Assembly: GCF_001038205.1 (NCBI RefSeq)
Contig: NZ_JWIZ01000030.1
Location: 1 to 35,087 of the forward strand
DNA from: Muribacter muris
GTDB taxonomy: Bacteria > Pseudomonadota > Gammaproteobacteria > Enterobacterales > Pasteurellaceae
Direction: 5' to 3'
DNA length: 35,087 bases
The notes under the pieces are model-generated. The model saw nothing but the letters and a program-made list of their open reading frames with translations, ran no database searches and was not told where the DNA came from. Position numbers and translations under genes: made by a program. Below are positions 24,966-34,468 of the stretch, piece by piece; positions within the stretch are counted from its first letter, which is position 1; the number at the start of each line of letters is the position of its first letter.

Positions 24966-27900
24966 CTAACCGTTCAAACCACTGTGTAGATCTTGGACGG
25001 CATAAACATCGTAGTTGCCGAGGCTGGCGATCCCTTCGGTTAAAGCGGCTGCGCCGGCAAGGGTAGTTTGAATTGCCACTTTTTGTTGCAACGCATTGCG
25101 GCGAATTGAGTGGCTGTCGGCAATCACTTCCGGCTCACCGCTCACGGTGTTGATCACCAAGGCAATTTCGCCGTTTTTGATCGCATCGACAATATGTGGG
25201 CGACCTTCTCGCACTTTATTGACGATCTGCACCGCCACGCCGTTTTCACGTAGGAATTTCGCCGTCCCCAGCGTTGCGCACAAGCCGTAGCCGTGTTCTT
25301 GCAAGCGTTTGGCGATCTCTAAAATACCCGGTTTATCGCTGTTATCAACGGAGATAAACACTTTTCCGGTTTTCGGCACACGCTCATTTGCCCCAAGCTG
25401 CGCTTTGAGGAAGGCTTCGGAGAAGGTTTTGCCTACCCCCATTACTTCACCGGTTGAACGCATTTCCGGCCCTAAAATCACATCAACGCCCGGGAATTTA
25501 ATGAACGGGAATACCGCTTCTTTCACAAAATAGTGCGGCGGAATCACTTCACCCTGCACATTTTGTTCTGCCAAGCTGATGCCTGCCATTACCCGTGCAG
25601 CAATTTTTGCCAGCGGGCGACCAGTCGCTTTGCTCACAAACGGCACGGTACGGCTGGCACGAGGATTGACTTCTAACACATACACCACACCGTTTTGTAC
25701 CGCAAATTGTACGTTCATCAAGCCTTTTACCCCAAGGGCAAACGCCATTGCTTTGGTTTGTCTGCGAATTTCGTCTTGGATCTCACCGCTTAACGAGTAT
25801 GGCGGCAGGGAGCAAGCAGAATCGCCGCTGTGGATACCCGCCTGTTCAACGTGCTGCATAATGCCGCCGATCACAACATTCTCGCCATCGCAGATACAAT
25901 CTACGTCCACTTCAATCGCATTATTTAAGAAATGATCCAACAAAATCGGGCTGTCGTTAGACACAGACACCGCTTCACGCATATATTTGTTCAATTCTTC
26001 ATCGTTATATACGATCTGCATTGCCCGACCGCCCAACACATAAGACGGACGTACGACTAACGGATAGCCGACTTCGTTCGCCAGTGCCACGGCCTCCTGC
26101 GCATTGCGGGCGGTACGGTTCGGCGGCTGACGTAAGTTGAGATCATTTAAGATTTTCTGGAAACGCTCGCGATCTTCCGCCGCATCAATGCTATCCGCCG
26201 ATGTGCCGATGATATTCACGCCATTTTCGTGCAACGCATTCGCCAGTTTGAGCGGGGTTTGCCCGCCATAATGCACAATCACGCCCCACGGTTTTTCCAC
26301 CCGCACAATTTCCAGCACATCTTCTAAGGTGAGCGGTTCAAAATACAAGCGGTCGGATGTATCAAAATCGGTGGAAACGGTTTCCGGATTACAGTTCACC
26401 ATAATAGTTTCAAAGCCGCTTTCCCGTAACGCAAGAGCGGCGTGTACGCAGCAGTAGTCAAACTCAATCCCTTGCCCGATACGGTTTGGCCCGCCGCCTA
26501 AAATCATCACTTTTTTACGGTCAGACGGATTGGCTTCACACTCTTCCTCATAGGTGGAATAGAGGTAAGCAGTGTCGGAGGCAAACTCCGCCGCACAAGT
26601 ATCCACCCGTTTATAGACTGGTAAAATGCCTAAGCTGTGGCGGTATTCCCGCACCGCTTTTTCGCTGACTTTGGTGAGCTGTGCGATACGTTTGTCGGAG
26701 AAGCCTTTGCGTTTTAATTGACGGATCGCGTCCCGATCGAGATCGCTAAGCTGTTTTTTCTCTAGATCCAACTCTTCTTGCACCAAATCTTGAATTTGGA
26801 TCAAGAACCACGGATCGATTTTGGAATAGTGATGCACTTCCTCCAAGCTAAAGCCTGCGCCAAATGCGTCCGCCACATAAAGAATACGGTTTGGCCCCGG
26901 ATTCGCTAATTCACGGCGAATTTTTTCCGGCTCTTCCGAAAGTAAATTAAAGCCGCAAATGCCGGTTTCCAAACCTCGTAGCGCTTTTTGTAAACTTTCT
27001 TGGAACGTACGTCCCATCGCCATAACTTCACCGACTGATTTCATTTGGGTGGTTAAGCGATCGTCCGCATTGGCAAATTTTTCAAAGGCGAAGCGTGGAA
27101 TTTTGGTAACAACATAGTCTAAAGTCGGCTCGAAAGAGGCAGGAATTAAGCCGCCGGTGATGTCGTTACGCAGTTCGTTCAGGGTATAGCCGACCGCCAA
27201 TTTTGCCGCCACTTTCGCAATCGGGAAACCGGTTGCTTTCGAGGCAAGGGCAGAAGAACGGCTTACCCGTGGGTTCATCTCAATCACGATCATCTCGCCG
27301 TTTTCAGGGTTGATCGCAAACTGCACGTTCGCCCCGCCGGTATCTACGCCGATTTCACGCAACACCGCCAACGAGGCGTTACGCATAATTTGGTACTCTT
27401 TATCAGTCAAGGTCTGTGCAGGCGCAACGGTGATTGAGTCGCCGGTATGCACACCCATCGGGTCGAAGTTCTCAATTGAGCAGACAATAATACAGTTATC
27501 CGCTTTGTCCCGAACCACTTCCATTTCGTACTCTTTCCAACCGAGTACCGATTGTTCGATCAGCAATTCGTGGGTCGGTGAGGCTTCAAACCCTCGTTCA
27601 CAAATCGCCATAAATTCATCTCGGTTGTACGCAATACCACCACCTGAACCGCCCATTGTGAAAGACGGACGGATCAAGGTTGGGAAACCGACCTGCTCCT
27701 GCGCCGCTAACGCTTCTTCAAAGCTATGTGCCACAAAGGATTTCGGCGTATAAAGCCCGATTTTTTCCATTGCTTCTTTAAAGCGGCCACGATCTTCGGC
27801 TTTATCGATCGCATCTTCCGTTGCCCCGATCAGCTCGACATTGTATTTTTTCAACACGCCGTGGCGGGAAAGATCCAACGCACAGTTCAACGCTGTCTGT

Positions 27901-28175
27901 CCGCCCATTGTCGGTAAAATCGCATCAGGACGTTCTTTTTCAATAATTTTTTCAACGGCTTGCCATTGGATCGGTTCAATATAAGTTACGTCCGCCATAT
28001 TCGGATCGGTCATAATGGTTGCCGGATTGGAATTGACCAACACCACCTTATAACCTTCCTCACGCAACGCTTTACACGCCTGTGCACCGGAATAGTCAAA
28101 CTCACACGCCTGCCCAATCACAATCGGGCCAGCTCCAATAATCAAAATCGTGTTTATATCATTACGTTTTGGCAT
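24966..28175 (-). CDS. carB: Carbamoyl-phosphate synthase large subunit
   Basis: With CarA it makes carbamoyl phosphate from bicarbonate, glutamine-derived ammonia and two ATP, for both arginine and pyrimidines. It is 1069 residues (E. coli 1073), starting [22 protein letters not shown]. The two homologous ATP-grasp halves are visible: the first with [18 protein letters not shown], the second opening at [19 protein letters not shown]. The oligomerisation domain lies between them, and the C-terminal allosteric domain starts near [12 protein letters not shown]. The frame is open 19 codons further upstream; family alignment favours this ATG. It is separated from carA by a DUF1016 gene, a phzF pseudogene and a DJ-1 gene. 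Confidence 0.97.
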   Translation of the reverse strand: MPKRNDINTILIIGAGPIVIGQACEFDYSGAQACKALREEGYKVVLVNSNPATIMTDPNMADVTYIEPIQWQAVEKIIEKERPDAILPTMGGQTALNCALDLSRHGVLKKYNVELIGATEDAIDKAEDRGRFKEAMEKIGLYTPKSFVAHSFEEALAAQEQVGFPTLIRPSFTMGGSGGGIAYNRDEFMAICERGFEASPTHELLIEQSVLGWKEYEMEVVRDKADNCIIVCSIENFDPMGVHTGDSITVAPAQTLTDKEYQIMRNASLAVLREIGVDTGGANVQFAINPENGEMIVIEMNPRVSRSSALASKATGFPIAKVAAKLAVGYTLNELRNDITGGLIPASFEPTLDYVVTKIPRFAFEKFANADDRLTTQMKSVGEVMAMGRTFQESLQKALRGLETGICGFNLLSEEPEKIRRELANPGPNRILYVADAFGAGFSLEEVHHYSKIDPWFLIQIQDLVQEELDLEKKQLSDLDRDAIRQLKRKGFSDKRIAQLTKVSEKAVREYRHSLGILPVYKRVDTCAAEFASDTAYLYSTYEEECEANPSDRKKVMILGGGPNRIGQGIEFDYCCVHAALALRESGFETIMVNCNPETVSTDFDTSDRLYFEPLTLEDVLEIVRVEKPWGVIVHYGGQTPLKLANALHENGVNIIGTSADSIDAAEDRERFQKILNDLNLRQPPNRTARNAQEAVALANEVGYPLVVRPSYVLGGRAMQIVYNDEELNKYMREAVSVSNDSPILLDHFLNNAIEVDVDCICDGENVVIGGIMQHVEQAGIHSGDSACSLPPYSLSGEIQDEIRRQTKAMAFALGVKGLMNVQFAVQNGVVYVLEVNPRASRTVPFVSKATGRPLAKIAARVMAGISLAEQNVQGEVIPPHYFVKEAVFPFIKFPGVDVILGPEMRSTGEVMGVGKTFSEAFLKAQLGANERVPKTGKVFISVDNSDKPGILEIAKRLQEHGYGLCATLGTAKFLRENGVAVQIVNKVREGRPHIVDAIKNGEIALVINTVSGEPEVIADSHSIRRNALQQKVAIQTTLAGAAALTEGIASLGNYDVYAVQDLHSGLNG
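26345..26353 (+). repeat. Uptake signal sequence inside carB
   Basis: Exact ACAAGCGGTC within the coding region of the second half of CarB, on the non-template orientation relative to the gene. Confidence 0.65.
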
Positions 28176-28228
28176 AGTTTTCTCTCTTTGTTGTAAATAG
28201 GTTGTGATTGAGGTCTCCCTCATTGCTG

Positions 28229-28286
28229 ACAAGCGGTCAGTTTATGCCTCTTTTTTGCAAAAAATGGCTCAAATCTTACCGCTTGT
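28229..28286. repeat. Inverted pair of uptake signals between the DUF1016 gene and carB
   Basis: Exact ACAAGCGGTC (28229-28238) and exact ACCGCTTGT (28278-28286) face each other across 40 bases. The second overlaps the final base of the DUF1016 stop codon. A hairpin with an AT-rich loop could form. Confidence 0.75.
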
Positions 28287-29308
28287 TAGCCACTAAACTG
28301 TTGTTCAAAGGCAATTTTCTGATTCTCAATTTCTCTCACCAATTCTTCTTCGCTCGGCAAATAATGAACGTATTTGCTGGCGAACAGTTGGGCGTTATCA
28401 TTTAATACCGAATATTTGGCAACCACACTGTCCGTTTCAGTACACAACAATAAGCCAATAGTCGGGTTATCACTCGGCTGTTTTTGCAAATCATCATACA
28501 TTCGCACATACATATCTAATTGCCCGATGTCTTGGTGAGTGAGTTTGTCTGTTTTTAATTCAACCAGCACAAAACATTTGAGAATGTAGTTGTAAAACAC
28601 TAAATCAATGTAAAAATCGCTGGTTTCGGTTCGGATATGTTTTTGGCGAGCGACAAATGCAAAACCTTTGCCAAGTTCCAACATAAACTGCTGTAAATTA
28701 TCAATCAGCGCTTTTTCCAACTCCTGTTCGGAATACGCCATATTAGCGGGCAGTTGTAAAAACTCTAAAATCGTTGGATTTTTAAATAGATCCTTTGCTT
28801 GCAAAGGTTCGGATTTTTGTTGCATTTCTGCTTCGACTAATGACTTATCCTTGCTTGCAATCAACCTATCATAATAAAGGGTTGAAATATTGCGATCTAA
28901 GGTTCTAACCGACCAATGATTTTCCGCCGCTTCGGTTAAATAATAAGTACGGGCTTCAGCGTTTTGGACTTTTAATACCCGTTGAAAATGCGACCAAGTT
29001 AATTTGGCGAACACTGTTCGCCATTTTGGATAATCAGGGAACAATAAATAAAACTGGCGAATTTCCCGTAAAGATCGATAGCTAAATCCCTTTCCAAATG
29101 TACTGGTTAATTCAATAGAAAGTTTTTTTAGCACTGCCTTACCATACTCCGCCCGTTCCTTGCCATTTTGTTCTTCCTGAACAATCCGCTCGCCGATTTT
29201 CCAATAGGCGTCAACCATCGCAGAATTAACCGCAACATACGCTTGCTGGCGAGCCTCTGCTAAAATCTGCTTTATTTCGTGAATATAGCTCTTTGTAAGA
29301 ACAGCCAT
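28286..29308 (-). CDS. DUF1016 / YhcG-family protein with PD-(D/E)XK nuclease fold
   Basis: A 340-residue protein of the YhcG type. The N-terminal DUF1016 helical domain (about 1-150) carries WKIGERIVQEEQNG, YGKAVLKKLS and FSYRSLREIRQFY. The C-terminal half is a restriction-endonuclease-like domain with D235 (DFYIDLVFYN) and the E-x-K pair E250/K252 (VLVELK), then LTHQDIGQLDMYV. Residues for a working nuclease are present. The biological role is unknown; homologues are common near restriction-modification and other variable loci. A GGAG site lies upstream of the ATG. The gene separates carA from carB and was probably gained at this site, or brought there by rearrangement. Confidence 0.85.
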   Translation of the reverse strand: MAVLTKSYIHEIKQILAEARQQAYVAVNSAMVDAYWKIGERIVQEEQNGKERAEYGKAVLKKLSIELTSTFGKGFSYRSLREIRQFYLLFPDYPKWRTVFAKLTWSHFQRVLKVQNAEARTYYLTEAAENHWSVRTLDRNISTLYYDRLIASKDKSLVEAEMQQKSEPLQAKDLFKNPTILEFLQLPANMAYSEQELEKALIDNLQQFMLELGKGFAFVARQKHIRTETSDFYIDLVFYNYILKCFVLVELKTDKLTHQDIGQLDMYVRMYDDLQKQPSDNPTIGLLLCTETDSVVAKYSVLNDNAQLFASKYVHYLPSEEELVREIENQKIAFEQQFSG

Positions 29309-29340
29309 TGCAAAAAAATCTCCCGATTCAACCGCTTGAA

Positions 29341-29744
29341 TTACGCCAATCTAAATACGCCTTCACCAACTTCAACCACATTCCCGCCGACGTAAATAGT
29401 CTGCTGTGCGTCTAGGGTTAAATATAGGCGGTTCGGTCTGCCCATTTGATCCCCTTGCCGGATAAGACAGGAAAGGGGAAAGCGACCTTGCGCCAAAAAA
29501 TATCCGCCCAAATTGGCACACGCCGAGCCTGTTCCACTATCTTCCAATAGCGTACCATTGGCGGCATAAAAGAAACGGGCATCAATATTGCCGTCTTGTT
29601 CATACCATAAATACAGGGCTGTGCGGCAATTTGTTGCATTTCCGTATCGCTTAACCCGTCCGCTTCAGGAAATACCGCTAACGGATTGCCACCAAATTGG
29701 GATTCGGCAAACACATTCACTAATTTAAAAGCATAATGACGCAT
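29341..29744 (-). pseudogene. PhzF-family isomerase pseudogene, internally deleted and out of frame
   Basis: PhzF-family proteins are usually about 260-300 residues; here two pieces remain. The N-terminal piece is a typical start (HYAFKLVNVFAESQFGGNPLAVF ... MQQIAAQ, about 41 residues) in one frame. The C-terminal piece (ALYLWYEQDGNIDARFFYAANG, then EDSGTGSACANLGGYFL and about 50 residues to a stop) is in another frame. The switch is near 29611-29622. Roughly 150 or more central residues are missing, including much of the first domain, so one deletion removed the middle and shifted the frame. The first frame continues about 65 further residues of nonsense to 29418. Activity is not expected. 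The original substrate is unknown. Confidence 0.85.
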
Positions 29745-29793
29745 TCTCGTTTCATCTCATTTTGCGAAAAAATTGATATATCTGACCGCTTAC

Positions 29794-30387
29794 CTAGCAA
29801 TAACGTGCCGCAAAATCATCTTTATTCGGATCTTGATTCCAATGGTATTCGGTGTGAATAGCGATCTGCGTTGCCAGTGATTCGCCATACTGATCACCGA
29901 TAAAACCAAGTACCATATCCATTCCGGCAGATACACCTGACGAGCTATAAAATTTTCCATCCCGCACCCAACGGGCAGCCTGCTGCCAATTTACCTGATT
30001 ATTGGTCTGCTTAACCCATTGAAATGCGGCTTTATTTGAGGTTGCCGTTTTACCGTTTAAACGGGAAGTCGCCGCCACCAATGCCGCACCGGTACAAATA
30101 CTTAAGCAAAATCGGGCATCATCAATCAGCTTCGTTAACCACGCTAAAAATGCACAATGATTAACCAATAAGCGTGTACCTTGCCCGCCCGGTATCACCA
30201 AAATACTATTTGGTGGCAAGCGTCCGCAGGTTTCCGTCTGAATACAAAACCCTTGACGGCTTGTTATCCAACCGCCATTAAGCGAAATATAGTGGAGTTG
30301 CACGTCGGGCAAGCGGGCTAAAAACTCAACCGGACCCATTAAATCAAGGGTTTCGTAGTCATCAAATCCGACAAAGTAGATATTCAT
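29794..30387 (-). CDS. DJ-1/PfpI family protein
   Basis: A 197-residue protein of the class I glutamine-amidotransferase-like superfamily (DJ-1/PfpI). Seen are FVGFDDYETLDLMGPVE with the family's acidic E21, IPGGQG (65-70) and the nucleophile elbow SICTGAALVAA with C98. The mid-sequence GKTATSNKAAFQWVK and SSSGVSAGMDMVLGF resemble isonitrile hydratase-like and AraC-associated PfpI domains, but there is no DNA-binding tail, so it is a stand-alone enzyme or chaperone. The substrate is unknown. A GGAG ribosome site precedes the ATG. It starts 43 bases after the carA stop on the same strand. Confidence 0.85.
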   Translation of the reverse strand: MNIYFVGFDDYETLDLMGPVEFLARLPDVQLHYISLNGGWITSRQGFCIQTETCGRLPPNSILVIPGGQGTRLLVNHCAFLAWLTKLIDDARFCLSICTGAALVAATSRLNGKTATSNKAAFQWVKQTNNQVNWQQAARWVRDGKFYSSSGVSAGMDMVLGFIGDQYGESLATQIAIHTEYHWNQDPNKDDFAARYC

Positions 30388-30430
30388 CCGCCCTCCCCGT
30401 AGCCTTCCGCCTATTTCAGCTTATTCCGCT

Positions 30431-31576
30431 TTAAGCGCTTTGCTTCGCCTTTCTCAGTTCGTCAATAAATCGGTCAAATAAATAGGCGACATCATTCGGG
30501 CCGGGGCTGGCTTCCGGATGCCCTTGGAATGAGAACGCCGATTGGTCGGTTAATTCAATGCCTTGCACCGAGTGATCAAATAAGGAACGGTGAGTTACCC
30601 TTACATTTGCCGGCAGGCTGGCTTCATCTACTTCAAAACCGTGGTTTTGGCTGGTAATCAATACTTTATTGCTATCCAGATCTTGTACCGGGTGGTTTGC
30701 TCCGTGGTGTCCGAACGCCATTTTTTTAGTTTTGCCGCCGACCGCCAAGCCGAGTAGTTGATGCCCAAGGCAAATGCCAAATAACGGTTTTTTAGTGGCT
30801 AAGAGTGTTTTGATAGACTCAATCGCATAATCACACGGCTCCGGATCGCCCGGCCCGTTAGAGAGGAAAATCCCGTCCGGATTAAGCGCCAATACTGCTT
30901 GAGCAGAGGTTTTTGCCGGCACTACGGTAATACGGCAGCCCCGTTCAGCCAACATTCGCAAAATATTGCGTTTTACGCCGTAATCGTAGGCAACAATATG
31001 AAACTCCGCATTCTCCTGATCGTTAAACGCTTTACCGCCGTTGCTGACCGGCAAATGCCATTCCCCTTCCGTCCATTGATACAATTCCTGACAGCTCACC
31101 TCTTTAGCTAAATCTTTCCCTGCCATTGAACCGAAACTTTTCGCCAATTCTAATGCTTTTGCTTCATCTGTGCCCACCAAAATACAGCCCGCTTGTGCGC
31201 CTTTATCTCGCAAAATGCGGGTCAAGCGGCGGGTATCAATATCGGCAATCGCCACAATTTTGTGTTTAACCAAATAATCGGAAAGGGAAGAATGAGAGCG
31301 GAAATTGCTATGAATAAGAGGGAGATCACGAATGATTAAGCCGGCAGCGTGGGGTTTGGTTGCTTCTTCATCTTCTTCTGTGGTGCCGGTGTTACCGATA
31401 TGCGGATAAGTGAGGGTAACAATTTGATAAGTATAAGAGGGGTCGGTCAAAATCTCTTGGTAACCGGTCATTGCGGTATTAAAAACGACTTCACCAATGG
31501 TATGTCCTGAATAACCGATCGACTTTCCGTGAAAAACTGAACCGTCTGCGAGAACAAGAATGGCAGGTTCAAACAT
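30431..31576 (-). CDS. carA: Carbamoyl-phosphate synthase small (glutaminase) subunit
   Basis: It hydrolyses glutamine and channels ammonia to CarB. It is 381 residues (E. coli 382). The N-terminal CPSase domain starts [20 protein letters not shown]; the C-terminal glutamine amidotransferase has nucleophile C269 in FGICLGHQ and the His/Glu pair in [11 protein letters not shown] near residue 352. A GGAG site lies 10 bases upstream of the ATG. The leader holds a PurR-like palindrome inside a predicted promoter, and ArgR-like boxes further up, matching the dual arginine and nucleotide role. carB is 2.2 kb downstream on the same strand with three genes between. Confidence 0.97.
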   Translation of the reverse strand: MFEPAILVLADGSVFHGKSIGYSGHTIGEVVFNTAMTGYQEILTDPSYTYQIVTLTYPHIGNTGTTEEDEEATKPHAAGLIIRDLPLIHSNFRSHSSLSDYLVKHKIVAIADIDTRRLTRILRDKGAQAGCILVGTDEAKALELAKSFGSMAGKDLAKEVSCQELYQWTEGEWHLPVSNGGKAFNDQENAEFHIVAYDYGVKRNILRMLAERGCRITVVPAKTSAQAVLALNPDGIFLSNGPGDPEPCDYAIESIKTLLATKKPLFGICLGHQLLGLAVGGKTKKMAFGHHGANHPVQDLDSNKVLITSQNHGFEVDEASLPANVRVTHRSLFDHSVQGIELTDQSAFSFQGHPEASPGPNDVAYLFDRFIDELRKAKQSA

Positions 31577-31640
31577 ATTTTATTTACTCCTAATTATGAA
31601 TCTGTGGATAAATGATGATTCGCCAAGAAGTAGGCGGCTA

Positions 31641-31669
31641 AGTTTAATAGAGCAAACGTTTGCTTTCAA
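31641..31669 (-). promoter_or_regulatory. Predicted carA promoter
   Basis: Minus-strand -35 TTGAAA (31664-31669, 5 of 6) and -10 TAAACT (31641-31646, 4 of 6) with a 17-base spacer. The spacer is largely filled by the PurR-like palindrome. Confidence 0.5.
31650..31665. promoter_or_regulatory. PurR-like operator upstream of carA
   Basis: The perfect 14-bp palindrome AGCAAACGTTTGCT (31651-31664) contains GCAAACGTTTGC, the core of the PurR consensus ACGCAAACGTTTTCNT. E. coli carAB is a known PurR target. Another LacI-family regulator could bind such a site, but none is encoded nearby. Confidence 0.65.
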
Positions 31670-31707
31670 GCTATAATTTACAAAAGTCCGGTGAAACGGC
31701 ACAAAAT

Positions 31708-31742
31708 GAAAAAATTATGCACTTATTTTGCATTTTAATTCA
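31708..31742. promoter_or_regulatory. Tandem ArgR-like boxes in the carA-cyuA region
   Basis: TGCATTTTAATTCA (31729-31742) is a full match to TGNATNNNNATTCA. GAAAAAATTATGCA (31708-31721) keeps one good half-site (ATGCA). The starts are 21 bp apart, as for the argH boxes. They lie 130-165 bases before carA and 90-125 before the divergent cyuA. carA is the biologically expected target. A CATAAT within the first box could be a -10 on the minus strand, as in argH. Confidence 0.6.
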
Positions 31743-31786
31743 CAATTATGCAAGACAAAGGCAAAATTTTTATTTTTCAAACCCAT

Positions 31787-31795
31787 ACAAGCGGT
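31787..31795 (+). repeat. Uptake signal sequence in the cyuA leader
   Basis: Exact ACAAGCGGT followed by AT-rich tracts (TATTTTTTGCAAA), 37 bases before the cyuA ATG. Confidence 0.75.
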
Positions 31796-31831
31796 TAAAA
31801 TATCCCTATTTTTTGCAAACCGAGATCAACA

Positions 31832-33130
31832 ATGACAAACTTCGACTTTGGCGAGCAGCTCATTGCGATTGTAAAGCGAGATGTTGCCCCTGCGTTAGGC
31901 TGTACCGAGCCGATTTCCCTCGCCCTTGCCTGTGCGATTGCGGTGCAGCACTTAGATTCCAACCTTCTGAAAATACAGGCAAAAGTTTCCCCCAACCTGA
32001 TGAAAAACGGAATGGGTGTTACTGTGCCCGGCACAGGTATGGTCGGGTTGCCGATTGCCGCAGCGATCGGGGCAATTGCCGGCGATGCGCAAGCGGGTTT
32101 AGAAGTTTTGAAAAAAATCCAGCCGCACGATGTCTTGCAAGCTAAAGCAATGCTGGCGGAAAACAAGGTCAGTGTGGATATTGCCAATGTCGATTACCCA
32201 CTCTATTCGGAAGCACTGTTGCTGGGTGAAAACGGCTGGGTGAAAGTCTGTATTCAAGACTCGCACACCAATGTGGTGTTAATTGAGAAAAACGGCGAGG
32301 TGATTTTCGCACAACCGCCTCAAACGGTGGAATTACAAGACGACAGCCAATTTTTCAACCGTTTATCCGCTCAACACATTTATGATTTCGCAATGCAAGC
32401 ACCGCTAGAACGCCTTACCTTTATCGCTGAAGCGGCAAAATTAAACAGTGCTTTGTCGGCGGAAGGGTTAGCCAAAGAGTACGGCTTACATATCGGGCGA
32501 ACCTTGAAAAAGCAAATTGAACTTGGGTTAATGTCTGATGACTTACTCTCTCGCATTGTGATTGAAACTACCGCCGCCTCCGATGCCCGTATGGGCGGGG
32601 CATTATTACCGGCGATGAGCAATTCCGGCTCCGGTAATCAAGGCATTGCCGCTACAATGCCTTCGGTGATTGTCGCCCGTTTTGTGCAAGCCGATGACGA
32701 ACGGCTGATTCGGGCGTTATTTCTGTCGCACACTATTGCGATTTATATTCATAGCAAATTGCCTAAACTGTCGGCATTATGCGCCGTAACAACGGCGGCA
32801 ATGGGCAGTGCCGCCGGTATGGCATATCTGCTGAACGGCAATTTTCAGGCTATCAGTATGGCAATTTGCAGTATGATTGGCGACATCAGCGGCGTACTCT
32901 GCGACGGGGCGGCAAACAGTTGTGCAATGAAAGTCTCTACCGGTGTCTCCGCCGCCTACAAAGCGGTGCTGATGGCGTTGGACAATAGCCGTGTTACCGG
33001 CAATGAGGGGATCGTTGAACATTGCGTGGATAAATCCATTGCCAATTTATGTGCGATTGCTACTAAAAGTATGGTGTATATGGATCGTCAAATTATTGAA
33101 ATTATGAGTGCCAAAGGGCAAGAGTGTTAA
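31832..33130 (+). CDS. cyuA: L-cysteine desulfidase CyuA-like (UPF0597/YhaM)
   Basis: A cytoplasmic enzyme of the serine-dehydratase alpha fold; E. coli CyuA (YhaM, 436 residues) breaks L-cysteine to pyruvate, ammonia and sulfide. The 432 residues align well with it: [14 protein letters not shown] with C24, [48 protein letters not shown], and a C-terminal trio C346, C357, C364 in [25 protein letters not shown] suited to binding an Fe-S cluster. E. coli pairs cyuA with the transporter cyuP; here the next gene is chaA, 22 bases on and probably co-transcribed. The ribosome site is weak. Substrate assignment is by family. Confidence 0.87.
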   Translation: MTNFDFGEQLIAIVKRDVAPALGCTEPISLALACAIAVQHLDSNLLKIQAKVSPNLMKNGMGVTVPGTGMVGLPIAAAIGAIAGDAQAGLEVLKKIQPHDVLQAKAMLAENKVSVDIANVDYPLYSEALLLGENGWVKVCIQDSHTNVVLIEKNGEVIFAQPPQTVELQDDSQFFNRLSAQHIYDFAMQAPLERLTFIAEAAKLNSALSAEGLAKEYGLHIGRTLKKQIELGLMSDDLLSRIVIETTAASDARMGGALLPAMSNSGSGNQGIAATMPSVIVARFVQADDERLIRALFLSHTIAIYIHSKLPKLSALCAVTTAAMGSAAGMAYLLNGNFQAISMAICSMIGDISGVLCDGAANSCAMKVSTGVSAAYKAVLMALDNSRVTGNEGIVEHCVDKSIANLCAIATKSMVYMDRQIIEIMSAKGQEC

Positions 33131-33152
33131 TTTTACAAAAGGAAAATCTATT

Positions 33153-34232
33153 ATGGCTTCAAAAGCACATTCGGCATTGCCGATTTGGTCGGTCGTATTG
33201 CCGATCTTGGCGTGGGTAATTTATTTTATCGGTATTCAGGATAATCTTTGGCTACAACTGGGCGGCGGAGCATTGCTGATTGGCAGCGTATTGTCTGCCG
33301 TTCACCACGCCGAAGTTGTCGCCCATAAGGTCGGCGAACCGTTCGGGACAATCATTCTTGCGCTCGCCATCACGATTATTGAAGTGGCGCTGATAGTCTC
33401 TTTAATGATCGCCGGTGGTGATAATGCCTCTTATCTGGCTCGGGATACAGTCTTTTCAGCGATTCTGCTGATTTTAAACGGCATTCTCGGCGGCTGTTTG
33501 CTGATTGGCGGCTTGAAGCACTATATTCAAACCTTCAACAAAAAATCGATAAGTACCGCATTAGTCACCCTGATGTCCATTCTTGTCTTAACGATGATCT
33601 TGCCGAACTTCACCACCAGCACGGCAGAAGGCACTTACTCCGCATCGCAGCTTATCTTCGTGGCAATCGCATCGCTAATCCTCTATTTTGCGTTTATTAT
33701 GATGCAAACGGTCAGACACCGTGATTACTTCTTAGCGGACGATGACAACCCTGCCCACCACGCCGAACCACCGTCAAGTAAAGTGGCGTTAATCAGCCTT
33801 TTACTGCTGATTGTCTGCCTCGGCATTGTCGTCTTGTTGGCAAAAGGGCTTTCGCCGGCAATCGAAAGTATGGTTGTCAGTGCCGGTGCGCCGCTCTCAT
33901 TGGTCGGGGTGATTATCGCCGCCGTTGTGCTAATGCCGGAAGGGCTTGCCGCACTCACCGCCGCCAGCCGTAACCGCCTGCAAACTAGCGTCAATCTCGC
34001 CTTAGGCTCTGCTCTTGCCAGTATCGGCTTAACCATTCCGGCGGTGGTCATCGTCTGCTTAATGTACGACATCAACCTTGTGTTAGGCTTAGACTGGAAA
34101 TCAATGGTACTACTGGCGCTCTCCGCCTTTGTGGTAATGGTTTCCCTCAACCACGGCAAATCAAATATGTTATACGGCGTGGTATTACTGGTTAATCTCG
34201 CCGCCTATGTCTTCACCGTGATTGTGCCGTAA
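33153..34232 (+). CDS. chaA: Calcium/proton (sodium/proton) antiporter ChaA
   Basis: An inner-membrane cation/H+ antiporter of the CaCA family with about 11 hydrophobic helices in 359 residues (E. coli ChaA 366). Both alpha-repeats are visible: AHKVGEPFGTIILALAITIIEVALI, and VLMPEGLAALTAASRNRLQTSVNLALGSALASIGLT, each with a conserved acidic residue in the transport path. An acidic loop, DDDNPAHHAEPP, separates the halves. The frame is open 15 codons upstream into cyuA, but an AAGGA site 9 bases before this ATG decides the start. It is probably transcribed with cyuA. Confidence 0.92.
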   Translation: MASKAHSALPIWSVVLPILAWVIYFIGIQDNLWLQLGGGALLIGSVLSAVHHAEVVAHKVGEPFGTIILALAITIIEVALIVSLMIAGGDNASYLARDTVFSAILLILNGILGGCLLIGGLKHYIQTFNKKSISTALVTLMSILVLTMILPNFTTSTAEGTYSASQLIFVAIASLILYFAFIMMQTVRHRDYFLADDDNPAHHAEPPSSKVALISLLLLIVCLGIVVLLAKGLSPAIESMVVSAGAPLSLVGVIIAAVVLMPEGLAALTAASRNRLQTSVNLALGSALASIGLTIPAVVIVCLMYDINLVLGLDWKSMVLLALSAFVVMVSLNHGKSNMLYGVVLLVNLAAYVFTVIVP

Positions 34233-34312
34233 TTAAAAACAGCAAGCGGTGAGTTCCCGCTTTTATTGACAAAATAACGCAAATTTCATCCATTGAAATT
34301 TAGCCTCTCCTT

Positions 34313-34347
34313 AAAACCTGATGCCAATAAACCGGGATCAGGTTTTT
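34313..34347 (+). terminator. Rho-independent terminator after chaA
   Basis: A 10-bp stem AAAACCTGAT / ATCAGGTTTT with a 14-base loop that can pair partly (CC/GG), ending in a T5 run 80 bases after chaA. A weaker hairpin overlapping an uptake-like GCAAGCGGT lies at 34242-34265. Confidence 0.75.
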
Positions 34348-34396
34348 CCATATAACATCTGTCTTTAAATAAAATGTCTGTTTTTTAGGCTGATTT

Positions 34397-34412
34397 TGTG
34401 AGCGACATCACA
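34397..34412 (+). promoter_or_regulatory. Consensus CRP site
   Basis: TGTGA-GCGACA-TCACA is a perfect match to both fixed half-sites of the CRP-cAMP consensus TGTGA-N6-TCACA. A -10 TACACT (34434-34439) would place the transcription start near 34446, giving a site centre about 41.5 bases upstream, the class II activator position. Confidence 0.75.
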
Positions 34413-34433
34413 TTATATTATCTAACCATCTGC

Positions 34434-34439
34434 TACACT
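34434..34439 (+). promoter_or_regulatory. Predicted -10 of a CRP-activated promoter
   Basis: TACACT (4 of 6) with no good -35, as expected where CRP overlaps the -35 region. It is 30 bases before the ATG at 34469. Confidence 0.5.
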
Positions 34440-34468
34440 TGGTAAACCATACTAAAAGGAGAGCGGTT

